The position numbers were made by a program, and so were the translations under genes. From Chlorops oryzae (lineage: Eukaryota; Arthropoda; Insecta; Diptera; Chloropidae), in contig CM035806.1 in NCBI GenBank assembly GCA_020466095.1, positions 116,230,737 through 116,294,736 on the forward strand: a stretch of 64,000 nt of DNA, read 5' to 3'. Below are positions 53,766-64,000 of the stretch, in pieces. A model generated the notes under the pieces. It saw nothing but the letters and a program-made list of their open reading frames with translations. It searched no databases and was not told where the DNA came from. Numbering within the stretch: position 1 is the first letter of the stretch; the number at the start of each line of letters is the position of its first letter.

Positions 53766-54635
53766 ATGGCTGTGTCAGAGGAGCAAATTGAAATAATTAT
53801 TGAAGAATACCAGCAAAATAAGTGCTTGTGGCAAAAGTCACACATGGACTACAAAAACAAGCATAAACAAGTAAGAAAGCTATAGTTGGTCAAGCCCGAC
53901 ATTCAAATACCCAGCGTCCCGACATTATTGGCGCACTATGTTTTGCCTCTCTATTTGTGGGCGTGGCAGTGAGCGGGCCACATAAATTTTTTTCCTACAC
54001 CTTTCATTCGCCTTGGTCAACCTATGTTGCGAAGTTGAAGCTTCTACGCCTTTTAATTCGGAAGTTACGATAATCCCTTATTTTTGGGCTTATTTGTGGG
54101 CGTGGCTCTAGGAGGACGGCGTCTATTTTTTTCCAGGATATGTTCCACCAAACACCACCAAATATCAATGTAATGTGTTGAGTGGTTCGCAAGTTACAAG
54201 CATTTTACTGAAAACACAATAAATTCATTTGTGGGCGTAGCAGTGGGCGGATGTCTCCCATTTTTACTACGGATCATACTCGGACCCCGATATATATGTG
54301 TGCCAATTTACGACTTAATTGGTTAACCGTTTCGGAGGAGATCCGACCACGGACTGACGGACAGACGGTCAGACGGACAGTCGGTCAGACGGCCAGACGG
54401 ACAGACGGACGGACGGAAAGACGGACATGTCTAAATCGATTCAGTTTTTGATCCTGATCATTTCTATATATATTTGTCTATATCTCCGGAGCTTAATTCT
54501 CCCTGTCACAAGATTCGCACAAAACTAATACATATACCACGCTTACGCTGGGTATAAAAAGAGGCAGCTTACGAAGCCATTGCGAAAACCAAATTTGGAA
54601 AAGCAGGTTATAAAGGACATTGTTCACTTTCATTT
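53766..54635 (+). pseudogene. MADF/SANT-like DNA-binding ORF split by a HINE
   Basis: The first part (53,766-53,867) reads MAVSEEQIEIIIEEYQQNKC then LWQKSHMDYKNKH. After the HINE (53,868-54,560) the frame resumes with EAAYEAIAKTKFGKAG (54,561-54,610). Together they match the three-helix MADF pattern (..I.EY..LW..SH.DYKN..., ..AW..IA..). PIF/Harbinger elements carry a second ORF of this Myb/SANT type that helps transposase bind DNA. The HINE insertion breaks it, so it is inactive. Confidence 0.65.
53868..54560 (+). mobile_element. HINE/DINE-1-like repeat, family A, short copy
   Basis: The start ACAAGTAAGAAAGCTATAGT with hairpin, only one to two internal units, a long (GACGGACAGACGGTCA) microsatellite at 54,353-54,425, and the end GCTGGGTATAAAAA. 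It lands inside the MADF ORF with no target duplication, as expected for Helitron-type insertion. Confidence 0.8.
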
Positions 54636-54774
54636 GATAGGTCCTTCATTAAATTCTCATAACAGGGATTTATGTCTACTTTAAAAAAGAACTTGCGTGC
54701 CCAAATTGTTGATTTGGTTTTTTTCTATAATTTTCTATGATATGATTTTTTATACCAACTGTCAAACAGAGATG

Positions 54775-55090
54775 GGCATAATGCACTAAATATGTAGTGC
54801 ACTGAGAAATTGCACTAACACTACTTGCTTAGTGGTAGTGCAAATTAATTTTGAACTATCACTAAAATTTTTAGTGCAAGTGAAAACGATTTGCACTATC
54901 ACTGAAATTGTTAGTGCAAGTGAAAACGATTTGCACTATCACTAAAATTGTTAGTGCAAGTGAAAACATTTGCACTATCACTAAAATATTTAGTGCAAGT
55001 GAAAACAACTTGCACTATCACTAATTTTTTAGTGTTAGTTAAAATGAAATGCACTATCACTAAAACTTTTAGTGCTAGTTAAAATCTTAA
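54775..55090. repeat. 40-bp tandem repeats
   Basis: Six or so units of 'gcactatcactaaaattgtt' plus 'agtgcaagtgaaaacgattt', decaying to the right. A hAT-like end, CAGAGATGGGCATAATGCAC, opens the array at 54,770. The far end was not found. Confidence 0.65.
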
Positions 55091-55337
55091 GTGGCTGTTT
55101 AAAAAATTTCCATTATCATTAAAAAAAATTTCATAAGAAAGATATCAATTTATTTTTAATATAAAACGTGTTCCTTTCGTTCAAATGTCACGAAATTTTG
55201 CATGTTGGTAATATTTGATTAAAGAAAGATATCCTGCAAAATTTATCCAAATCGGCCACGCCCACCACCCACCAATTCGATTTCAATTAGAGTAAGAGGT
55301 GTGTTTTAATATGTAAATTCAAAGCTGAACCGCATAT

Positions 55338-55900
55338 TTATTCATTAGATAACATGTCTTTAACAATGTCATCCAGTTCTAAATGTTTTTTATTTGGTTG
55401 ACGTCTTATATGACTAATGTATGGGTCCGATGACACAAGGAGTCGGTTAAAAACATCAGAATTTGTGGAAGTTCTGCTGAATTTTCTGGAAAACATCAAC
55501 CTGTACTTCCTATAGTCCTTATTTCTTGCTTCCTCAGCTTCTACCGATAACATCCCAATTGGAAGTACTGCCGCATTAATAATTTCCTTCCCATGTATAA
55601 GTATTTTTATTAATGGATTTCTGAATAAGGTTATCAAAAACTTTTTTCTCGTACATACTTTTTAGCCATAACTCATATTTTAAAAAGAAACGCTCAGGCT
55701 TTCTATACGTTTCTTCCCAACGTTTTTTACAATTGGCAAGAAATCAACGTTTAATTTCATTTTTCACTATTCCCATTTCATTTTCAGTTGTCACTGGTTT
55801 TTTTGATTTGATGAAATTAGTCAATAAATTAACGTCGCAATCGCAATTAACAAGTTCCTCAGCTATTTCTGAATAAAACGCGGAAAATACGCTCATTTTG
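55338..55900 (-). pseudogene. Fragment with LPIGxLSxEAxEARNKD motif
   Basis: A 99-residue frame (55,338-55,637) with LPIGMLSVEAEEARNKDYRK, SRKFSRTSTNSDVFNRLL and VSSDPYIS. I recognise this block as the C-terminal end of a protein family repeated in many insect genomes; homology seems to continue upstream to about 55,900 in a decayed state. Function unknown. It lies within the PIF-like element but may come from a separate insertion. Confidence 0.55.
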
Positions 55901-56640
55901 CTTTTGTTTATTTCTTATTATTTTAAAATACTTATTAAATGCAACTTCAGAATTTCCTTGTTTTTGATTCGCTTTGGTTTTTCTCCTTCCTTTATCCTCT
56001 TTATTCTTAAACTCTTTAATTAGTTAATTGTTGCTATTATAATTCGGCTTAATGAATAGGAATGCCTAAGAGTATACTATACATTTTTCAAAGATTTTTA
56101 TTGCAATTGTCATGCATTTTTTTTTACAAAATTGATGATATCTTAAAAGTGCTAGGCTATGCCGGCCGTTTTTTTTTTTCATTATATGTTAGAACTAACT
56201 AAAAGCTTCAATTTTTACCCTATTTGAAAGTAACTGCTCGTAACTCACATTAGTTCTATTCCAACAAAAATAGCAAATCCTGTATTTTTTGGAGTCATTT
56301 TCATTTCCGCATAACTTTTAAACCACTAATCGTATCTTACTGATTCCTTTGATAATTTCATGAGTAAATGTTATATTTTACTATAGAACAAAACTTTTGG
56401 TACAGAAAAGATTTTATTTTATATTAATTCCGTACTCAATTTAATGAAAAACTTAGTCAATTATTACCCTTGCATGTTTATGTAACTTCCAACGGGTATA
56501 CCAAGTACTAATATTACTTTTTGAAAAAAAGCTTATGGATTTCTCTTATTTGGACAATTCTCTACAAAACTGCATCATTACTTTTTCGAAATCATATGGT
56601 CGAAAAATTGATTTTTTGCCGCTGAAAAACCACTGTGCGC
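55901..56640. other. Interior of the PIF-like element, no gene
   Basis: AT-rich sequence without a recognisable coding region. Confidence 0.35.
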
Positions 56641-56804
56641 CGTGTGGCTATGTACTCAAGCACTTGCGTGCAAGTCATCTTAAGATTACTTTCAGGCAAG
56701 CTGCAAGCTAAAATTTACTAGCATCGTGTGGATTGGTCACGCAAGTTCTTGCACACAAGTTCTAAAACTTGCCAAGCGAAAACTTGCATCGTGCAGATGG
56801 GGCC

Positions 56805-57520
56805 TTTTACCCATTCCCTTCCCCCTCTTTAAGGGTGGTTGGAACTTCGTATAATTTTTTTTGTTAATGTTAAAAATTACAATAAAAACTTGTATTTTTC
56901 ATGAGATTTATTCATATTTTGTTTCAATCGTATTGTATACTAACTTTTCTTTTTTCTTTTATTTCATTTTCTTTCTTTTTTTTCAGTTTCGTTTGTTAGT
57001 GAGAAGGAGCAAAAAGCAAAACAAAATACCTCTCTGCTTATTTTGGTTTAAATATAGCATTGGCTTATCGCCCAATTGCTTATTGTGCAAAAAAAAAAAA
57101 TTGTTGGGCTTAATGCATTCAAAGTAATTGTTAAATATATATACATATATATATTTTTTTTTTTCCCATGAAGCGCAATTGAGGAGAGTACTGACGATTT
57201 TATAATTCGGTTTTAATAATAATTTGTTAATGGCTTTCTTTTTAGTATTCTTTTTGCTGATTTTCTTATGTGACGTGCGTTAGCGAAAAACAGAACATTT
57301 TCGTTTCACGTCAATTTTCTCAGAAATGCGTGGTTGAGAATTATAATCTATAGCTATTTGCTTGTCCAAAGCCGGGAAAAACAATTTTTTTGGCAGATTT
57401 ACAAAGAAGTATATTGAACTGAGTACTCTTAAAGTCGGTAATGTAACGTATCTGAACTTGTGAGATCAATCAATTTGAAAGTCATATATAATTATTATCA
57501 TCGTTATTTTCATATAAATA
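56805..57520. other. Leader of the 57.5 kb gene, non-coding
   Basis: T-rich tracts and a TA-rich stretch near 57,130-57,160. No gene recognised and no inverted end paired with the far side of the transposase gene. Confidence 0.35.
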
Positions 57521-57522
57521 GA

Positions 57523-59473
57523 TGGAGTCGATTGCTGAAAAAAAAATAAAGCTGCTAAAAATCATAGGGAAGCAATAAAGAAAGACCCACTGAAGTTGGA
57601 AATCTATCGCCTAAAAGCAAAGAAAAGAGCGCAAGAACATCGAAATAGGTTAAAACTATTGAAAGACCTTCACTCTACTGTACTGTACCAGTACTGTTCG
57701 AGTTTTCGAGAGTGCACTGTATGTCTATTTATATATTATGTATTTTTTAACCTTATTGCATTATCCGTTTTTCAAAAGTTTTTTTAGTTTTTAAAACGAG
57801 ATTATCAAGAGAACACCGATTTGAATGCAGGAATGTATAAATTGCAATAGAAAATCAAAAAGATGTCTGTTTTTTTTTTTTTTTATTTGGTTTGAATTTT
57901 TCGGGCTTAGGGTACAAACATTGCTGTTATGAAATACCAATTTTTGTGGCAATTGAAAAAAAACTTTTTTCTAATTGCCGAAAGTGGAAAGTTGAAAGCT
58001 GATGCGAAAGATTTTTTTCAAAAAGTTGAGGTTCTGCGATTTTTGGGCTTGCATTTTTTTACTCTGGAACTATCCCAGAATCATATCCATCAAAAATTTT
58101 CGGGGTGGTTTTCCAACAAATTTCAATTCTTTAAAGCCCACCGTGAAGGGCATTGCCTATGGATTTGGAAAATAAAGTAAAAGTTCTTAACGTTTTGCAT
58201 AACAAATATGTGAAACCATCAAATCTTCAAGAAAGCGCTTCATTTGAAGTTGATGAAAAAATGGAAACAGTGAAAGGATTTTATATGCGTGATGATATAA
58301 GTGTCCAATCTGCTGGTCGAAAGGACACATTGATCATAGACGGAAAAGTAATTCCACAGCGTTTTATGTTGCTCACTGTTACGGAGGCTTACGAATTATA
58401 TAAGAAAGAGTCAATTACCGAATACGTAAGTAAAACAAAATTTTTCGAATATCGGCTGGCGCAAATTCAGCTCATAAGCAAAATGCCACATAACATGTGC
58501 GTTTGTCAATACCATGCAAATTTTGGTTTCTTATTGAAAGCATGCCAAAAAGTTATAACCCCATTTTCGTTTGATTTCCAAAGCTTCCTTGAGTCTTCGT
58601 GCTGTGATATTCAAAATGAAAGCTGTATGAGAGGCGTATGTGAAAACTGCATACAGGATATCAAACACGATTTAGTCTCTATCAAATATTTACAAAAAAT
58701 GAACGAGAATGTTAAATGGCAGTACTGGCGGAAGATTGATGACCGTATAATCTGAACTCATTCAATCACTCCTTTATCCGATCTTCTAGCTGAAATGCAA
58801 GCGCAGCTATCCTCTTTCAAAATGCATTTCTATACTAAAAGAGCCCAACAGCGCTATTTTGAAATGCGAAGTAAAGATTTAAAACCTGGGGAGCTTGTAC
58901 TACAAATAGACTTTGCAGGAAATTATAGACTTGCGTGTCAAAATGAAGTACAAAATGCACATTTGAGCTACCGGCAGGTCACAATTTTCACATGCGTAGC
59001 ATGGATTGTAGCAAAAACGCAATCATACGGAGTGATTAGTGATAAACTGAGTCACGACAAAAATGATGATTTTTTGTTTCGTATCGAGACTATTGAAGGT
59101 AATTCAAAATGAGCATGGGCAATTCCAAAAAATCTTTATGTTCTCTGACGGGAGTAGCGCTCAATTAAAAAATAAATTTATTCTCCGAAGCTTACCAGAT
59201 TTCTTACTTGAATGTGGTGCCGAAATCATGGAGTGGATTTTTTTCGCAACCTCCCATGGTAAAGGTGCAGTGGATGGACCTGTCGTCAAGAGAAAAGTAT
59301 GGCAGATAACGATATCGAGCAATATTGTTTTGCACCATGGTTTCTCTTTTTTTGAATGTGCCCGAGACCATGTTAGTGGAGTTAAAATATTATACATTTC
59401 TGCAAAGGAGATCGAACAGTCGTCAATCGATTTAATGGAAAATGGAAGCAGACGTCGAATATCCCTGGAATAA
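57523..59473 (+). pseudogene. Transposase-like gene with MPHNxCxCxYH and ATSHGKGAVDG motifs
   Basis: Pieces, left to right: a basic Lys/Arg-rich N-terminus (57,523-57,670, RLKAKKRAQEHRNRLKLLKD); DEKMETVKGFYMRDDISVQS with AGRKD (58,250-58,330); SKMPHNMCVCQYHANFGF (58,480-58,530); a cysteine cluster (CCDIQNESCMRGVCENC); LVLQIDFAGNY (58,895-58,925); FSDGSSAQLKNKF (59,142-59,180); and FFATSHGKGAVDG (59,240-59,280). The last three resemble a DDE-type catalytic core (D in QIDFA, D in FSDG). The family is widespread in aphids, Hydra and flies, but I cannot name its superfamily. Stops or frame changes near 57,550, 58,755 and 59,100 break it. No clear inverted ends were found. Confidence 0.6.
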
Positions 59474-59989
59474 AAAAATTGCATTTTTTTCATCCGAAGA
59501 AAACTTAAAAACATTAAAAGTCGCTGCAACTGCCTTTTCCTTGAAAACGGTCATTTCATGTGTTTCTCACATTTCCCTACCATGTCATTCCGAAATATGG
59601 CATTTCCTCCGATTGTACGGCGATCAGATGCGTGAACATGAGTTAACGCCTTTTTTGTGCGATTTCCACTCTCCACTTTCCATGGGGGTTTGGACGATGA
59701 CGATTGATGATAAGGGGGTGGAGGGGGTCTAAAATATTCAAAAACATGCTGACGTAATATATGGATGGCCCCTAGGCAGTTTTTCAGCATTATTCAAACA
59801 TAACACAAGAATACACTGTTTTGGATCTGAGAAACTGACAGTTGTTTTCGACGTTATTTAGTGTGTTCATCTTAAATATTGCAACGGTTTTTTTAAAATT
59901 GGCTCAAGATTCGGAGATATGGACCAAAGACAGTTACTTAGGACTTGACTTATTTAAAAAGTTGTTTCTTCGTTGTTTATCAACCGATA
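59474..59989. other. Decayed 3' region of the transposase-like gene
   Basis: A continuing but broken frame up to about 59,730 (VISCVSHISLPCHSEIWHF). Beyond that, nothing recognised. Confidence 0.35.
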
Positions 59990-60459
59990 CTTCCTTTCAG
60001 GGACTGTAATTGTTATAAGTTTTATTTTTTAAACTCAGAAATAATAATTTTTTCTCGATTTTTATTTTTTCTTTCAAAAATAAAACTTAAATTTCGTTTT
60101 ATATTTTTTCGCTTTAAAATATAAATCAATTTCTGATTTTTATTTTTTCGATCAAATATAAAACTTAAATTTCGAGTTTTATATTTTCACTTGAAAATAA
60201 AAATCATTTTCTGATTTTTACTTTTTCGCTCGAAAATAAAACTTAAATTTTGAGTTTTAAATTTTTACTTGAAAATAAAAATCAATTACTGATTTTTATT
60301 TTTTCGCTCGAAAATAAAACTTAAATTTTGATTTCTATTTCTTTTTGCTTAAGAATAAAAATTAATTTAAATGATAACTTTTAATTATATACACGTATAT
60401 AATATCTTTATATCTTCTGACATATATAAAAAAATAATAAAAAACGTGTTTTTGTGTCG

Positions 60460-62395
60460 TCGCGAACTGGCCAAACGCGGCATCCGATTTTATTCACAAC
60501 TTCGGGATTCGTTGGGGATGGTCTGTGAATGGTTTATGTCAAGTTTGAACGAAATCAGTCCGCAGAGGTTCTCACAGTCAAAATCTGACCATAGCAGCGA
60601 TTCGCGTCACCCGATTTTATTTAAAATTTCAGAGTTCGTTAAGGACGGTCTGTAGATAGTTTATATGAAGTTTATACGAAACCGGTGCACAGTGATTTTC
60701 ACAATTTTGGATATTACATTTGGCAGCTGAAAACAGTGCTCTATTATGGTGCATATAGTATAAGAGATGATTAGAACTGGAGTAATGCCCGAAATTTTGA
60801 AACTTTTCTTTTGGAAAAAGTGAATTTTTTTCAACTGGGCTGATCTTCAATCAATTACGGGGAAAGATCGGCCATGACCACAATTCGCGCCATTCCCGAA
60901 ATTTTGACTTTCATTATTTTGAAGAAAAAAGTAGGCTCTAATTTGAAAAGAATGACTTTACCACAAACCGCGAAAATTGAATGGTAACTGCACAGAGAAA
61001 TTGACAAATTTGAAACCATTTAGCTTGAAATTGTGAAATGGGTATCGTGTCAAAGCTGTTAACGCGTAGATAAATGTACGATATAATTTTGAAAGAATGG
61101 CTTCACAAAAAAAGTTTTTACGGTACAATTTGACCATGACCACCAATCGCGAAATTTTGCAAAATTTTATATTTTTTTTCCATTGCACCATAAGAGAGAA
61201 TTATATATGGCTGATATATTCACGATTCAAAATGATGCAAATTATATTTTGCAAAATTGCACGAATGGTGGATATGGCCAAAGTTTAACTGTAAGAGAAC
61301 TTTATATCTAGCTGCGAAACACTCAATTCAATATAGTGCAAATCAATTTGTGACCGACAGACAGATTGACAGACAGACATGGCTAGATCGACTCCTCTGG
61401 TCACCCTGATCAAGAATATATATATAAATATGTATATATATACAGGGTGTCCTGTAAAGAATGGATAATCTTAAACTGGCTTATAGCTGACATCATGACG
61501 ATTCCAAAACCGTTGCGGAACTGAATCTATCCCTCCTAGTTCCCGAGTTATTTTTTTTTTAAGAAAATGTGTAATACTTTTTGACTTATTTGGTTTCCTT
61601 ATGCACCACGATCGTAATATCAATGAATTTCAAAAAAGTTTTTTTTCTAAATATTATTCGTTCATCATGCTATTGGGTGGATGCATTGAAATAGGCTTGG
61701 CGAGTCAATTTATTAAATTAGTTGACTTTGTCGCCAGATAAAACCAACAAAACGAAAAAAAGAAGCTCAAACATCAAAAATTTTAAGTTTTGTAATTTAT
61801 TCAAATATCGTTCTTCTTGAGAAATATACCAATATCTCAGTAAGTAGTTAAGATACAATAACTAATGTTACCATTATGAAAACCGCAATAAACGCGCATA
61901 TTTTTCTAGGTATTGGTCACTCACATTACTATACATTTTTTTTAAACCAGAGGTGCTTAAAGATTGTAGAAAATATTTTTGTGTTGAAATTTTTTAGTAA
62001 ACACAAAGTTTAATTTTAGAAATTAAATATTATATCGCTCGCCAAGCCTATTTCAATGCATCCACCCAATAGCATGATGAACGAATAATATTTAGAAGAA
62101 AAACTTTTTTGAAGTTCATTGATATTACGATCGTGGTGCATAAGGAAACCAAATAAGTCAAAAAGTATTACACATTTTCTTAAAAAAAAATAACTCGGGA
62201 ACTAGGAGGGATAGATTCAGTTCCGCAACGGTTTTGGAACCGTCATGATGTCAGCTATAAGCCAGTTTAAGGTTATCCATTCTTTACAGGACACCCTGTA
62301 TATATAAATGTCTATATCTATCGCGACTCCTTTAGTCTGTTACAAACTCCGTGCCAAACTTAATAGGTATACCCTTTCCTTCGGAAAAGGTGTAA
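60460..62395 (+). mobile_element. HINE/DINE-1-like repeat, family C, second copy
   Basis: It has two imperfect units of about 126 bp at 60,470-60,700 ('cgattttattcacaacttcgg' type), units with 'ggccatgaccacaattcgcg' matching 31,770-32,200, a short (GACA)n at 61,361-61,378, and the end ATACCCTTTCCTTCGGAAAA at 62,368-62,388. It is interrupted by the foldback at 61,443-62,298. The start hairpin is not clear, so the left limit is approximate. Confidence 0.6.
61443..62298. mobile_element. Foldback MITE with CAGGGTGTCC ends, TA target
   Basis: The inverted arms (61,443-61,704 and 62,037-62,298, about 260 bp) start CAGGGTGTCCTGTAAAGAAT and lie inside a (TA)n of the HINE. TA flanks both sides. It has no coding capacity. 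Ends and target recall Tc1/mariner-type MITEs. Confidence 0.75.
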
Positions 62396-62799
62396 TATAG
62401 GCTTCCCAAAAATTATATAAGTAATACTGATCAAATTGATTTTTATTTCTGAGCGAAAAAAAATTCAAATTAAATTTTGATTGTAAAAGATCAAAATCGA
62501 AATTTAAGTGTTATTTTTAAGCGAAAAAATAAAAATCAGAAAATGATTTTTATTTTCAAGTGAAAATATATAAATCGAAATTTAAGGTTTATTTTTGAGC
62601 GAAAAAATAAAAATCAGAAATTGATTTATATTTTTAAGCGAAAAAATATAAAACGAAATTTAAGTTTTATATTTGAAAGAAAAAATAGAAATCTGAACGT
62701 AATGATTATTTTCTGAGTTTTAAACAGAAATCACAATTTGAACAAAATGAAAGAAATAGAAATTGAAATTAATGATTATTTTCAGTCCCTGCTTCCTTT

Positions 62800-62930
62800 A
62801 CTTTATTGGAATTTTTCTAATGACAAAGTGAATTTGTTTGAACTTTTTTGAAATTTGTAATCTTTTGAGCCATTTTATTCCAACTTATTCCATTACACAG
62901 CCTTTACATCGGCATTATTTAAGAAAGAAC
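62800..62930. other. Short non-coding interval
   Basis: Nothing recognised. Confidence 0.3.
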
Positions 62931-63775
62931 ATCCGATTTCCAACCAAATGACGTATCGGTTGTAAAAATTTGTTGAAAATAACCGAAGCTATTCAACTTT
63001 TTCCAGCAAAAGACATAGAAAATAGGATAGAAGCTTAAAATCCGGAAAATAAGTTGACCAAAACGAATGAAAGGCGTAGGACAAAAGAGATGTAGTCCGC
63101 CCCCGCCACGCCTGCAAACTTTATTTTTGTGTAAATTCCGTACGGAAAGGCAAAACACAGTGCGCCAATATTGTTGGGACGTTGGGTACCTAACAGGGCA
63201 TAGCATAAATGCCTATTACCAACTCTTCAAGTTAGCCTATCTTTTCTCGACAATTTGCTTTATTCCCTTTCCTCTCAAAAATACAAAACAATGCAAATGC
63301 AAACGCAAAACAAATCCAATAAACTCCGGTAAGAGTTCGGCATAAGACGGAGCAAATACAAACTCTCTCACTAATTGAAGCTGCTGTTTGAACCATTTGC
63401 TTATGCTTTGTTGAGTTTGTTTCTATTCATAGCTGATCGTAGCTACATATATAGTTATTTATTGCTATATATATAGCAAACTCAACAAGATTGCAAATAG
63501 ACTTTACTTTACATTAAATTTGCTCTCTGTGCTTTGCACAAATCCAAGTAAATACAAATCCTCTCAGAGCCAAGCAGAACTTGTTTTGGATTTGATTTCG
63601 TTCTGCGTTTGCACCTACTGGCTTTGCTCTTTGCTTTAGCATTAAGCAGAGTCTGTTTAGAATAGTAAATGCGTTTGAATTCAAACACATTTCATGCTGT
63701 GCTCTAGTACATACATACATACATACTTATATCAAAGTCGGGCTTGACCGACTTTAGCTTTCTCACTTATTCTAA
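62930..63775 (-). mobile_element. HINE family A remnant interrupted by an unclassified insertion
   Basis: The right edge (63,735-63,775) carries the family A start on the minus strand (AAGTGAGAAAGCTAAAGTCG with its hairpin), and 63,040-63,190 carries one diverged internal unit ending at 'gggacgttgggtac'. Between 63,190 and 63,730 about 540 bp is foreign. Its edges 'gtacctaacagggcatagca' and, inverted, 'gtactagagcacagcatgaa' are imperfect inverted repeats. Confidence 0.5.
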
Positions 63776-64000
63776 AGTATTTTTGTGACTGTTTTCGGTG
63801 AAAAATAATGTATTTTACTATTATTAAATTTTTTAAATAATTTAACAGCGTAAGACTTTCGCCGTCTCACATCATGGCAAAAGTGGAGGTCTTACATTGG
63901 ACTGGCAGACGGGCTTCTCCCTCGCCGAAGGAGCTGAATCGGCTATAGTTTGGCAGTATAAATTCTCACAACTGCGCGGTTCGAGTGACGATGGGAAATC
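63776..64000. other. Right-edge sequence, unassigned
   Basis: From about 63,845 the base composition changes to more GC ('tggactggcagacgggcttc', 'ctccctcgccgaaggagctg'), unlike the flanking AT-rich DNA. It could be the start of another element or a gene continuing beyond the window; not enough is visible to decide. Confidence 0.3.

Larger units (their letters stand above)
53453..56804 (+). mobile_element. PIF/Harbinger-like element with a MADF ORF
   Basis: The inverted ends start GGCCCCATCTACACGATGCA (right end: CTGCACGATGCAAG after GGCCCCAT). Arms of about 150 bp are rich in 'acttgc' motifs. TTT flanks both sides, consistent with a 3-bp duplication. It includes a MADF-type ORF start (53,766) split by a HINE, an array of 40-bp repeats and a minus-strand frame (55,338-55,637). 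No DDE transposase was seen, so it is non-autonomous or decayed. Confidence 0.65.
59998..62791. mobile_element. hAT-type foldback element with A/T-rich repeat arms
   Basis: The ends are CAGGGACTG on both sides, flanked by the exact 8-bp duplication cttccttt (59,990-59,997; 62,792-62,799). Arms of about 350 bp (60,000-60,360 and 62,420-62,791) are built from repeats of 'tcgctcgaaaataaaactta' and its inverse. The centre holds a HINE family C copy, which itself holds a smaller foldback. It is non-coding. Confidence 0.85.

Noticed and set aside
57129..57160. TA-rich tract as a promoter
   Set aside because: Low-complexity TA/T run common throughout the window; no supporting initiator or gene start at the right distance.

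Overview
The window reads as heterochromatin-like, AT-rich DNA from a fly, probably a higher (brachyceran) dipteran. The basis is the repeat content: BEL/Pao elements with tRNA-Arg and tRNA-Trp primer sites, a 412/mdg1-like gypsy element, a LINE with an RNase H domain, a DD37E mariner relative, several hAT elements, and many DINE-1/HINE-type (Helentron-derived) repeats with GTCTGTCC microsatellites. I could not name the species. I found no confident single-copy host gene; nearly everything coding is transposase, retroelement polyprotein or a relic of one.

Layout. 1-8.7 kb: two BEL/Pao gag-pol relics on the minus strand. Between them an env-like gene is fused to a reverse transcriptase that has lost RNase H and integrase. 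8.9-16.6 kb: a decayed hAT gene, a deleted mariner, HINE repeats, a 1 kb hAT-type MITE with a perfect 8-bp target duplication, a second hAT fragment, and a noisy near-duplicate of part of this stretch. 17.1-18.2 kb: an LTR and polypurine tract of another retroelement. 18,273-53,368: one gypsy-type (412/mdg1-like) retrotransposon on the minus strand, with 644-bp LTRs and an ATAC target duplication, blown up to 35 kb by nested insertions.

Inside that gypsy element, integrase is split at 19.57/40.12 kb by a large DNA transposon carrying two multi-exon minus-strand genes. That transposon is itself interrupted by a PIF-type MITE, a 1.8 kb near-perfect palindrome with 9-bp target duplications, and a HINE repeat. 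The HINE holds a 7 kb transposon with about 975-bp inverted ends, which in turn holds a DD37E mariner, another HINE and a 143-bp hAT MITE. A LINE and a noisy duplicated block also lie within this HINE. The gypsy RT is split just after its YMDD box by a 2.2 kb hAT transposon with a nearly intact ZMYM1-like transposase. The gypsy leader holds a stack of foldback elements, one built from an inverted duplication of a Tc1 element, and the 5' LTR holds a 584-bp hAT MITE.

53.4-64 kb: a PIF/Harbinger-like element with a MADF-domain ORF; a plus-strand transposase-like gene of a widespread but poorly named invertebrate family (57.5-59.5 kb); a 2.8 kb foldback hAT-type element with an 8-bp target duplication; and more HINE debris. 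The most useful output is the insertion stratigraphy: at least ten insertions have target duplications readable directly, so their relative order can be reconstructed.
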